Of a stretch of 64,000 nt of DNA, positions 9,689 to 18,000 are shown one piece after another. Made by a program: the position numbers and the translations under genes. Position 1 is the first letter of the stretch. Every line of letters starts with the position of its first letter. The DNA lies in assembly GCF_030645195.1 (NCBI RefSeq), contig NZ_JAUSLW010000198.1:1-64000 (forward strand), in the 5' to 3' direction. The notes under the pieces are model-generated. The model was not told the DNA's origin. It saw nothing but the letters and a program-made list of their open reading frames with translations, and did not search any database. Source of the stretch: Phenylobacterium sp. (lineage in GTDB: Bacteria > Pseudomonadota > Alphaproteobacteria > Caulobacterales > Caulobacteraceae).

Positions 9689-10231
9689 ATGCGCCTGCTC
9701 GCCCTCTGCGGCAGCCTGAGGGCCGTCTCCTCCAACGGCGCGGCCCTGCTGGCCGCCGCCCTGCTGGCTCCGGTCGGGGTGGAGGTGGCGGCCTATGAGG
9801 GCCTGGCGGGCCTGCCGCCCTTCAATCCCGACCTCGACACCGACGCCCCGCCCGCCGCCGTGGTGGCCCTGCGCCAGGCCGTCGGGGCCAGCGACGGCCT
9901 GCTGATCAGCTCGCCGGAATACGCCCACGGTGTCCCGGGCGCCCTGAAGAACGGCCTGGACTGGCTGGTGGCCAGCCTGGAATTCCACGACACCCCCACC
10001 ATCCTGATCAGCACCTCGCCGAGCTCAATCCACGCCCCGGCCCAGCTGCGGGAGATCCTGACCACCATGTCGGCGCGGCTGGTGGAGGAGGCCTTCGTGA
10101 CCCTGCCCCTGCGCGGCCGGCCCCTGGACGCCGCCGCCATCGCCGCCGACCCGGAGCTGTCGACCGCCCTGGCCGGCGGCCTGGCGCGGTTCGCCGCGGC
10201 CATCGCCGCCGAGCCCCGCGCGGACCGGTAG
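9689..10231 (+). CDS. NADPH-dependent FMN reductase family protein
   Basis: 180 aa flavodoxin-fold protein. The FMN phosphate-binding loop is 'CGSLRAVSSNGA' near residue 8, and the second flavin motif 'SSPEYAHGVPGALKNGLDWL' is nearly canonical for the FMN_red family (SsuE/ArsH/ChrR type). It likely reduces quinones, azo compounds or chromate, or supplies reduced flavin. The ATG 9689 start gives the family's expected N-terminus directly at the first beta strand; an upstream ATG at 9662 adds nine residues without support. Confidence 0.88.
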   Translation: MRLLALCGSLRAVSSNGAALLAAALLAPVGVEVAAYEGLAGLPPFNPDLDTDAPPAAVVALRQAVGASDGLLISSPEYAHGVPGALKNGLDWLVASLEFHDTPTILISTSPSSIHAPAQLREILTTMSARLVEEAFVTLPLRGRPLDAAAIAADPELSTALAGGLARFAAAIAAEPRADR

Positions 10232-10286
10232 CAGGCAAGGCCCGCAACCGGTTAAAGGGTATGCGGACCAAGGCGGAGGACGGAGC

Positions 10287-11273
10287 TTGCGGCACGAGAA
10301 GGCGACACGGCTGCTGGAGTTGGCCCGCCTCCTGGCCTCCTCCGCCGAGGGCCTGACCCTGGACGAGATGGCGCAGGCCATGGGGGTGGGGCGGCGCACC
10401 GCCGAGCGGATGCGTGACGCGGTCCGCGACGCCTTTCCGCAGATGGAGGAGGTGGAGGATCCCCCCACCCGGCGGTTCAAGATTCCCTCCGGCTTGGACG
10501 GCATTTTCCAGGCGCCGACCGCCGATGAGTTCGCCGCCCTGCACGCCGCGGCCGAGCAGTTCCGGGCCATGGGCGCAACCGGGCGGGCCGGCGCCTTGTT
10601 GAACCTGGAACAGAAGGTGCTCTCGGCCATGCGGGCCGGGGTGCGCCGCAAGCTCGCCCCGGACCTGGAGGCCCTGTTGGAAGCCGAGGCCATCTCCATT
10701 CACGCCGGACCGCGCCCCTTCGAGGACGAGGCGGTGCTGGGCGCGATCCGCCAGGCCATCAAGTCCCTGCGCCGGCTGCGCTTCCGTTACCAGGGCGGCT
10801 CGACGCCGGGGCGGGTGCGGGAGGTGACGCCCTTCGGGGTGCTGTTTGGCCGGGCCAACTACCTGGTGGGGGCGGAGGGCAAGTCCACCGAGCCGCGCAC
10901 CTGGCGGCTGGACCGCATCGCCGACCTGGAGGTCACCGACACCTTCGGCGCCAAGCCCGAGGACTTCACCCTGCAGGCCTTCGTGGAGCGGTCCTTCGGC
11001 ATCTATCAGGACGTGGTGGAGGAGGTGCGGCTGCGCATCCTGCCGCATGGGGCCGAGGAGGCCATGGGCTGGCGCTTCCACCCGACCCAGAAGCTGGAGC
11101 CCCAGCCCGACGGCGGGGTGATCGCCAGCTTCCAGGCCGCCGGCATGCGCGAGCTCGCCTGGCACCTGTTCACCTGGGGCGACAAGGTGGAGATCCTGGC
11201 GCCCGAGCGGCTGAAGCAGATGATGCGCGACGAACTGGCCGTGGCCGTGGCCGCCCATGGCGCGCCATGCTGA
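10287..11273 (+). CDS. WYL-domain transcriptional regulator
   Basis: 328 aa starting at TTG 10287, behind GGAGG (10274-10278). The N-terminal winged HTH ('LTLDEMAQAMGVGRRTAERMRDAV') is followed by a linker and a WYL domain with 'LRFRYQGG', 'VTPFGVLFGRANYLVGAEG' and 'RTWRLDRIADLEVTD'. A WCX-like C-terminal extension ends the protein ('WHLFTWGDKVEILAPERLK'). WYL proteins sense nucleotides, nucleic acids or other ligands and act on transcription. The gene overlaps the downstream glycosidase by 7 bases, so the two form an operon and the regulator probably controls it. Confidence 0.88.
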   Translation: MRHEKATRLLELARLLASSAEGLTLDEMAQAMGVGRRTAERMRDAVRDAFPQMEEVEDPPTRRFKIPSGLDGIFQAPTADEFAALHAAAEQFRAMGATGRAGALLNLEQKVLSAMRAGVRRKLAPDLEALLEAEAISIHAGPRPFEDEAVLGAIRQAIKSLRRLRFRYQGGSTPGRVREVTPFGVLFGRANYLVGAEGKSTEPRTWRLDRIADLEVTDTFGAKPEDFTLQAFVERSFGIYQDVVEEVRLRILPHGAEEAMGWRFHPTQKLEPQPDGGVIASFQAAGMRELAWHLFTWGDKVEILAPERLKQMMRDELAVAVAAHGAPC

Positions 11274-12985
11274 CTCCCCGCCCCGACGGCCGGGTGGAGA
11301 GCCAGATGGCCGTCACCTTGCCGATCATGGCCCCGCGCCTGCAGGGCGAGCTGCACGCCGACGGCCGGGTGGAGCTGGCCCTCTGGGGCGCCGGCGACCT
11401 GGGGCGGCTGCGGTTCTCAGGTCTCGCCGGGCCCTATGTCCATGCGCCGAACCTGCTGACGACGCCCTCCGGCGGCGCCTGGGCGGCCCAGTCCGACCCG
11501 GTGCTGGTGCTGCGCGGCGTGGCCTATCGTGGCTTCACCCCGGCGCGGAAATGCGCGTCCTGGGACCGCACGGCGCACCCGAGGTCGAAGGTCACGCGCC
11601 GGGGCGAGAGGCGGCGGATCGACCTGCCCTGGGCGGTGCTGCTCATCGAGACCCGGGGAGATGACCTGGTGATCGCGGCCGGGGCGGACCTGGACGAGGC
11701 CGAGCGGGGCCTGGGCCTGGCCGTGGAGACCATCGTCACCGAGGCCGAGCACTACGCCGCCCATTGCGACCAGATGGCGCAGGCCGATCCGGTGCTGCGC
11801 TCCATGGTCATGCAGGGGACCCACGCGGCCCTGTCGTCGGTGCGCCGCGACGAGCGGGGACGGTTCGACGGCCTGGCGGCGGGCCTGGCCTATAGCGCCC
11901 CTGCCCGCACCTATTACCGCGACGGCTACTGGACCCTGCAGCTGCTGCTGACCGCCGCGCCGGCCGTGGTCCACGCCCAGATCGATCTGCTGGCCGCCGG
12001 CGTCCAGCCCGACGGCGAGGCCCCAAGTGGCGTGATCGTCTCCGGGCCCGAGATGGCCCAGGCCTGGGAAGCCCTGCGCACCACGGTGTTCGGCTATGAC
12101 TGGATCCACAAGCGCCGCGCCGACTGGTGGAGCGACCATTTCGACAGCCCGCTCTTCTTCGTCCTGGCGCTCGGGGACTATGTCCGGGTCACCGGCGACG
12201 TGGAGCCGGTGGATCGGAACTGGCCCTTCGTGCGGGCGATCTATGAGCGCTATGTCGAGCTGTCGCGGGACGGCCTGCCGGCCAAGCCGCGCCATGACCG
12301 GGACTGGGCCGACAACGTCTATCGGGCCGGCCATGTCAGCTACAATATCGGCCTGTGGATCGGGGCCCTGGACGCCATGGCGGCGATGGGCGAGGCCCAG
12401 GATCCCGACCTCGCGCGACGGGCGCGGGCCACGGCCGTCGAGGCGCGGGCGGCGGTGGCCACGCAGCTGAAGCGGCCGCACGGCGGCTATCCCGACTATC
12501 TCGATACGCCGGCGGACATCGCCGAGGACCATTTGACCCTCGACAGCCTGACCCTGCTGCGCCACGACGCCGTGCCGGGGGCCGAGGCCCTGGAGGTGCT
12601 GGAGTCCGTCCGCCGGCGCCTGGAGACCCGGCACAATCCCGGCCAGGGCTTCGGCGACTGGGGGATGATGTGCGCCCACCCGCCCTTCAGCCGGCGCGGC
12701 GACCTGAGGTCCAAGACCGTCTTCCCCTACCGCTACCACAACGGCTCCGACTGGCCCTGGCTGGACGGCCTCTATGCCGGGGAGCGGCTGCGGCGGGGCC
12801 TGCCCGGCTGGCGCTATCCCCTGACGCGGTGGTGGGAGTTCTGTCTCAGCCAGGGCTGGATGGGGGCGGTGGAATACTTCTCTCCGCCCTGGGGTCGGGG
12901 CTCCCTGCTGCAGGGCTGGTCCAGCCTGCCGGCGGCCGTCGCCCTGGCGCACCGGGAGACGGTGCTGGCGGGGGATGCGGATTGA
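11267..12985 (+). CDS. (alpha/alpha)6-barrel glycoside hydrolase-like protein
   Basis: 572 aa from ATG 11267; ATG 11306 is an alternative behind GGTGGAGA. The first ~200 residues are beta-rich and the rest is helical and Trp/Tyr-rich, as in six-hairpin glycosidases of the amylo-1,6-glucosidase, GH63 or neutral invertase type. Diagnostic stretches are 'TYYRDGYWTLQLLL', 'DWADNVYRAGHVSYNIGLWIG' and 'FPYRYHNGSDWPWLDGLYA', with candidate acidic residues in the first and the Asp of 'NGSDW'. No signal peptide is visible, so it is likely cytoplasmic. The substrate is probably an alpha-linked oligosaccharide, but the exact family is uncertain. Confidence 0.7.
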   Translation: MLTPRPDGRVESQMAVTLPIMAPRLQGELHADGRVELALWGAGDLGRLRFSGLAGPYVHAPNLLTTPSGGAWAAQSDPVLVLRGVAYRGFTPARKCASWDRTAHPRSKVTRRGERRRIDLPWAVLLIETRGDDLVIAAGADLDEAERGLGLAVETIVTEAEHYAAHCDQMAQADPVLRSMVMQGTHAALSSVRRDERGRFDGLAAGLAYSAPARTYYRDGYWTLQLLLTAAPAVVHAQIDLLAAGVQPDGEAPSGVIVSGPEMAQAWEALRTTVFGYDWIHKRRADWWSDHFDSPLFFVLALGDYVRVTGDVEPVDRNWPFVRAIYERYVELSRDGLPAKPRHDRDWADNVYRAGHVSYNIGLWIGALDAMAAMGEAQDPDLARRARATAVEARAAVATQLKRPHGGYPDYLDTPADIAEDHLTLDSLTLLRHDAVPGAEALEVLESVRRRLETRHNPGQGFGDWGMMCAHPPFSRRGDLRSKTVFPYRYHNGSDWPWLDGLYAGERLRRGLPGWRYPLTRWWEFCLSQGWMGAVEYFSPPWGRGSLLQGWSSLPAAVALAHRETVLAGDAD

Positions 12986-12995
12986 CGTTCTAGAT

Positions 12996-13145
12996 GCTCC
13001 CCCACTGGGGGAGCTGTTGGCCCGAAGGGCCGGCTGAGGGGGACTTTGACTCTCGTTTGACTGAGGTCGACTACGTCGATCCCCCTCCGTCCCGGACCTG
13101 CGGTCCGCGCCACCTCCCCCACATCGCGCTGCGCGCTGGGGGAGG
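12996..13145. repeat. Hairpin-rich intergenic repeat between convergent genes
   Basis: The block starts with GCTCCCCC-act-GGGGGAGC (12996-13014), then a GGCCC-gaa-GGGCC hairpin, and ends with CCTCCCCCACATCGCGCTGC and a GGGGGAGG box just before 13148. It matches the style of dispersed palindromic intergenic repeats in Caulobacterales and rhizobia. It separates the convergent glycosidase (+) and PIG-L (-) genes and could terminate both. No T-run follows the stems. Confidence 0.6.
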
Positions 13146-13147
13146 AT

Positions 13148-13963
13148 CTATTTGCTCACCGCCAGGGCGAAGTACTCCCGGTCGAACAGGCGGTAGTAGA
13201 GCCAGGCGGGGACCCGGTCGTAGCCGGGCTGGACGTCGGCGATGACCTTGGCTTGGCTGGCGTGGACATCCAGCAGGCGGCGTTTGACGCTGGCCTGGCC
13301 GGCGATGGGGACCGCGACGGTGGGGGCCGGGAGGCCGGCTTCGGGAGCGCTCGGATAGTTGTCGCGGAAGGCGGCCACCAGCTTCAGAGCCAGCCGGATC
13401 ATCGCCCGGGGCAGGGTGGCTTGGTAGAGGCGGCGGATGGAGTTGTCCTCCCGCGCCAGCTCCCGGGCCCAGCGGCCGACGGCGATGTGGTCGGGGTGGC
13501 CGTAATAGCCGACGCGCTCGTCGAAGCTGATGAGCAGGCTGGGCCTCCAGTGGTCGATCCGCTCACGGAGCACCGCCTTGATCGCCTCGCCGTCGGCGGT
13601 GGCGAGGCCGCCGTCCGGCCATTCGAGGACCTCCACCGCATGGGCCCCGAGCGTCGCGCCGGCGGCCTGGGCCTCTTTCCGCCGCACCTCCGCCAAGTCC
13701 TCGCGGCTGTAGCCCGTATCGCGAGCCGCCTCGCCGCGGGTGACATAGACCAGGACCACAGTCGCGCCCTCGCGGGCCAGATTGGCGAGGGTTCCGGCGC
13801 TGGTGATCTCGTCGTCGGGATGGGCCCAGATCGCCATGGCGGTCCTGGGCTGGCCGGGCGCCAGCAGGGAGCGGGCGCTTGGGACCGCGCCGTCGTTCAA
13901 CTGGCCGCGCGCGACCAGGAACGTCCCGATCGCCAGGGCCAGCAGGACGGCAAGCAGGCTCAC
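13148..13963 (-). CDS. PIG-L family (LmbE-like) N-acetylglucosamine deacetylase
   Basis: 271 aa starting at GTG 13963, which overlaps the TGA of the upstream gene by four bases (GTGA). The N-terminus is one hydrophobic anchor ('LLAVLLALAIGTFLVA'), so the catalytic domain is probably periplasmic. The zinc and catalytic motif 'WAHPDDE' and the second His pair in 'YGHPDHIAVG' define the PIG-L/LmbE fold, which deacetylates N-acetylglucosaminyl compounds. It is coupled to a serine hydrolase, suggesting a joint role on an envelope or glycan metabolite. The substrate is unknown. Confidence 0.88.
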   Translation of the reverse strand: MSLLAVLLALAIGTFLVARGQLNDGAVPSARSLLAPGQPRTAMAIWAHPDDEITSAGTLANLAREGATVVLVYVTRGEAARDTGYSREDLAEVRRKEAQAAGATLGAHAVEVLEWPDGGLATADGEAIKAVLRERIDHWRPSLLISFDERVGYYGHPDHIAVGRWARELAREDNSIRRLYQATLPRAMIRLALKLVAAFRDNYPSAPEAGLPAPTVAVPIAGQASVKRRLLDVHASQAKVIADVQPGYDRVPAWLYYRLFDREYFALAVSK

Positions 13964-14991
13964 GGCCGGAAGCAGTCCACCAGCTCCGCCAGCCAGGCCT
14001 TGAGATCCTCTTTCTTTTCGGTCGGCGTCTTGCCGTGGCGCACCACCACCAGGTCGAGATCCGGGGCGATCACCGTGAACTGGCCCTCGTGGCCGTTGGC
14101 CGAGAAGCTTCCTGGTCCCGCCATGCCCAGCCACCAGTGGGCGCCATAGGCCCCCTCGGTGACGCCCGGCTGCTGATAGGTGGGGGTTCTCGCATGATCG
14201 ACCCAGCCCTCGGGCAGCAGGCGCCGGTTCTCCCAGACCCCGCCGCGCAGATAGAGCAGGCCGAAGCGGGCGAAGTCCTGGGCCGTCGCGAAGCAGAAGG
14301 ACGAGCCGATGAAGGTCCCCGCCGGATCGAACTTGGGGACCGGGCTCACCATGCCCAGCGGCTCGAACAGTCGCTCGCGCATGAAGGCCTCGAAGTCCGG
14401 GCCATAGGCGTCGAGGGTTCGGGCCAGGGTGCGGCTGACGATGTTGGTGGTCCCGCTGGAATAGGACCAATGGCGGCCGGGGGCGTAGTCCAGCGGCTTG
14501 TCGGCGGCGTAGTGGGCGACGTCGTCCTTCCCCGCGCCCCATATCATCGCGATGGTGTCGGACGGCTGGTCGGGCTCATAGACCTCGCTGAACCTCAGGC
14601 CCGAGGACATGCGCAGCAGGTGATCGAGGGTGATGGCGCCGCGTGGATCGCCGGCGTCGCGCCACTCGGGCACGTCGGCCGGGGCGTGGATGTCCAGCTT
14701 GCCGTCCCCCACCAGCAGGCCGGTCAGGGCGTGGGTGATGCTCTTGGCCTTGGACCAGGACATGCAGGTCTTGTCAGGGCCGTGGTCTGGCCCATAGCGC
14801 TCGAAGATCAGCCGGCCGTCCTTGACGATCACCAGGGCGTGGGCCTCGCCGAAGGCCAGCTGCTCGAACTGCTCGGCCATCAGGTCGTCGAGGCGCAGCC
14901 GGTCGAAGCCGGGCGGGAAGAGGCCGAGTGGCCACTCCTCCGTCGGCCAGGGGGTTCCGGCGGGCTGGGTGGGCAGGGGCGGCAGGCTCAT
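13960..14991 (-). CDS. Serine hydrolase, class C beta-lactamase / 6-aminohexanoate-dimer-hydrolase fold
   Basis: 343 aa. The catalytic SxxK is 'MSWSKAKS' (Ser78, Lys81), the tyrosine motif is 'WSYSSGTTN' (Tyr-Ser-Ser), and a 'GHEGQ' segment takes the place of the KTG box. SMSK/YSS-like motifs are typical of NylB-type carboxylesterases and peptidases rather than true beta-lactamases. No signal peptide is evident. It is the first gene of a two-gene operon with the PIG-L deacetylase. Confidence 0.88.
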   Translation of the reverse strand: MSLPPLPTQPAGTPWPTEEWPLGLFPPGFDRLRLDDLMAEQFEQLAFGEAHALVIVKDGRLIFERYGPDHGPDKTCMSWSKAKSITHALTGLLVGDGKLDIHAPADVPEWRDAGDPRGAITLDHLLRMSSGLRFSEVYEPDQPSDTIAMIWGAGKDDVAHYAADKPLDYAPGRHWSYSSGTTNIVSRTLARTLDAYGPDFEAFMRERLFEPLGMVSPVPKFDPAGTFIGSSFCFATAQDFARFGLLYLRGGVWENRRLLPEGWVDHARTPTYQQPGVTEGAYGAHWWLGMAGPGSFSANGHEGQFTVIAPDLDLVVVRHGKTPTEKKEDLKAWLAELVDCFRP

Positions 14992-15033
14992 GGGGTGAGA
15001 CTGGCCTGATGCACAGGCCTTGTCATCCCAGGG

Positions 15034-18000
15034 TTAGAACTGCATGCGGAACTTTATCGAACCGGTGTCGTCCCGATAGCGGTCGCCCTGGCGCGTTTCG
15101 TACTCGACCCGGATCGCGCCCTTCTCGAAGTCGGCCTCCAGGCCGACGGCGGCGCGGGTGAGCTGTCGCGGAAGCTCGGTCCTCACCGTGAAGTCCGGCG
15201 CGGCGGCCGGCGCGCTCTCCAGCCGGGCCTTGATGTCCCAGCTCCCCTGCGAGAAGCGGGTGACGCCGACATTGGCGTAGGGCCGCAGCACCACCCCCTT
15301 GGCCGTCACGTGGGTGGCGCCAATCTCCAGATTGGCCGTCCCCGAGGTGAAGGACTGGTCGGAGTCCCGGACGATCAGGTTCAGGCCGGGCGCCCCGCTT
15401 TCGCGATAGCCCTTGAGGCCCAGGTGGTAGGCCTCCGCTTCGAGAGAGGGGCGCAGGTAGAAGGTCGCGCCCTGGGCCAGATAGGCCGCGCGCAGGCGCA
15501 GGGAGGCCAGGTCGGTCACCGGATGGCTGCTGGCGGCGACCTGGGGAATCGGAAAGTTCACCGGCCGGGAGAGATCGGCGCGGCTGTACTGGTAGCTGGC
15601 GGCGGCGGCCAGCAGCAGGGGCCCCATCTCGCGTTTGATAACCCCGCCGGCCTGGACCCGGCGGGCCCGGGAATGGGCCGGGGCGCCTGAATCGAACTGG
15701 CTGTCCTCCAGGCCCAGGGACAGGCCGCCGAACCAGCCGGGCTGGGGCAGGGCGAACTGGCCGCCGGCCTGCAGGCGCATGGCGTGCTGCTGGTAGCCGG
15801 GCGTCCCGCCATCGGATTCCATCCGGCTGGACCCGCCGCCGGCCCTGGCCCAGTAGCAGGTCCCCTCGTGCAGCACGTCGCTCGCGCCTTCGCCGCCGGG
15901 GCAGCTCATCAGGCCGCCGACGAAGGTCAGGGACGACATCAGGGGCGTGACCCCCTGGGTCGGCGCGGCGCCGGGATCGAGGGTGTTGACCCGGGCCACA
16001 TAGGCCGCGCGGGATTTCTGGAAGGCCAGGTCGTCCAGCAGGGGCTCCTGGGACGCCGTGCCGCCGGCCGCCCAACTGGCCTGGAGGTGCTTGGTGATGG
16101 CCACCTGGTTGGGGCTGAGGCCGGCCAGCACGAAGTCGACCCTGTTGGTCCCCACCTTCAGCTCGGTGGCCGTGGCGGTGAGGCCATAGTCGATCACCAG
16201 GGTGTCGCTGGCGTCGGCGGCGATCCCGTTGTTGGTGAGGGAGGCCGCGCTCAGCACGGTGACGTACTTGCCGGGGATCAGGTCCAGGACGTGATAGGGC
16301 TCCAGCATCACCTGGCCGGCCAGGGCCGCGGCCCCGGCCACCTCGATGCGGTCGGCGGTCCCGGCGTGATAGCGGGCGTCGATCTTCAGGCCGCCGGTGG
16401 AGGATTGGGTCAGGTCGCCGAGGATGCGGGTAGTCCCCACTGCGCCCGCGCCATAGGGCGAGAGCGCCCCGGCGTTGGCGAAGGTCCCTCCGTTGAGGGC
16501 GGCGACCCGGTAGCTCTCCACCAGGCCGGCCGCGCGGTTGGTGAAGCTGTTGGCGCCGCCCCCCAGGCCGATCTCGCCGGTGACCCGGCCGGCGTTGTCC
16601 ACCGTGTCGTCCCCGTCCGAGCCGAGGATGGCCAGCAGCGATTTCGACGTGACCGCCCCGCCGCCGATGGTGAGTTTGTTGTGCGCGCCCCCGGCCAGGA
16701 AGATCCCGGCCCCGCCGTTCGCGCCGCCCTGGATCGTCCCGTTGACGGTGATGTTGATGTCGCCGCCGCGGCCGTTCGAACCCTGGCCGCCGACGCTCTG
16801 GGCCAGGATGCCGTGGGCCCCGTCGCCGAAGGCCTTGATGTCGCCGGCGTGGACGATGGTGATGGCGCCCGCCGTCCCCTTGTCCCCGTTGGAGCCGGAC
16901 AGGGCTATGGCCGCCGGGAAGGTGTTGGCGCCTGTGCCGCCGATCCCGCCGCCGCCGCCGACACTCTGGGCGTAGATCCCGTGCGCTCCCTGGCCGGTGG
17001 TGGTGATGGTCCCGCTGGTGGTGACCTTCACCGCCCCGCCGTTGCCGCCGGCCCCGCCGCCACCGCCCATGCCCAGGCTGGCGACGGAATAGGGGATGCC
17101 GGTGTCGATCTTCACCAGGCCCAGGGGATCGACCCCGAAGACCAGGGTGGCCGGGACCACCCCGCCGCCCAGGCCGCCGCCGCCGCCGACGCTCTGGGCG
17201 AGCACGCCATAGGCGGCCTTGCCGGAGGTGGCGATGGCGCCCTTCACCGAGACCTCGACATCGCCGCCATTGCCGCCGGAGGTCCCCTGGCCGCCGAGGG
17301 CGACGTTGAGGTAGTTCGACGCATTGGCCGCGCCGCCGATACCGCCGCCGCCGCCGACGGACTGGGCGAGCACGCCCACCGAGCTCGAGCCGAAGGTGAC
17401 CACGTCGCCGTCCTGGGCGACCTTCACCGCCCCGCCATTGTCCACCGACCCGCCCTTGCCGCCGATGGACAGGGAGAGGGAATAGCCGCCGCCGATCTCG
17501 CCGGCGCCCGAGCCGCCGAGGCCGCCGCCGCCGCCGACGCTCTGGGCCAGAACCCCGTAGGAGAGGTCCCCCAGGGTGGAGATGGCGCCCTTGTTTGCCA
17601 CCGTGACCGAGCCGCCGGCCCCCGAGGCGCCGCCGGTCCCGCCCAGGCCGCCGCCGATGCTCATGTCGCCGCTGGCCTCGCCGTCCCCCCCGCCGCCGGA
17701 CCCGCCGCCGCCGCCCACGCTCTGGGCGAAGACGCCCGAGGACATGAAGCCGGCCGTGACGATCTCGCCGGTGTTCTCTAGGGCCACGTCGCCGCCCTTG
17801 CCGGCCGCCCCGCCATAGCCGCCCACGCCGATGGAGATGGCGATGCTGTCGGGCGCCTTGCTGGTCTTCTTGCCCACGTCGCGGGCCAGGTTCTTCCCGA
17901 AGGCGCCGGGGTTGGAGACGATGCGGGAGAACTCGCGCTTGAAGCTGGCGTACTTCTCCGTCGCCTTCTGCTTGAGGCTGGTGTTGGCGTCCTCGCCCTT

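Noticed and set aside
9527-9988. Upstream extension of the minus-strand hypothetical gene
   Set aside because: It overlaps the FMN reductase on the opposite strand; the RBS-supported start is at 9526.
13960-14991. Antibiotic-resistance class C beta-lactamase
   Set aside because: No signal peptide, YSS instead of YxN and no KTG box; it fits NylB-like esterases/amidases.
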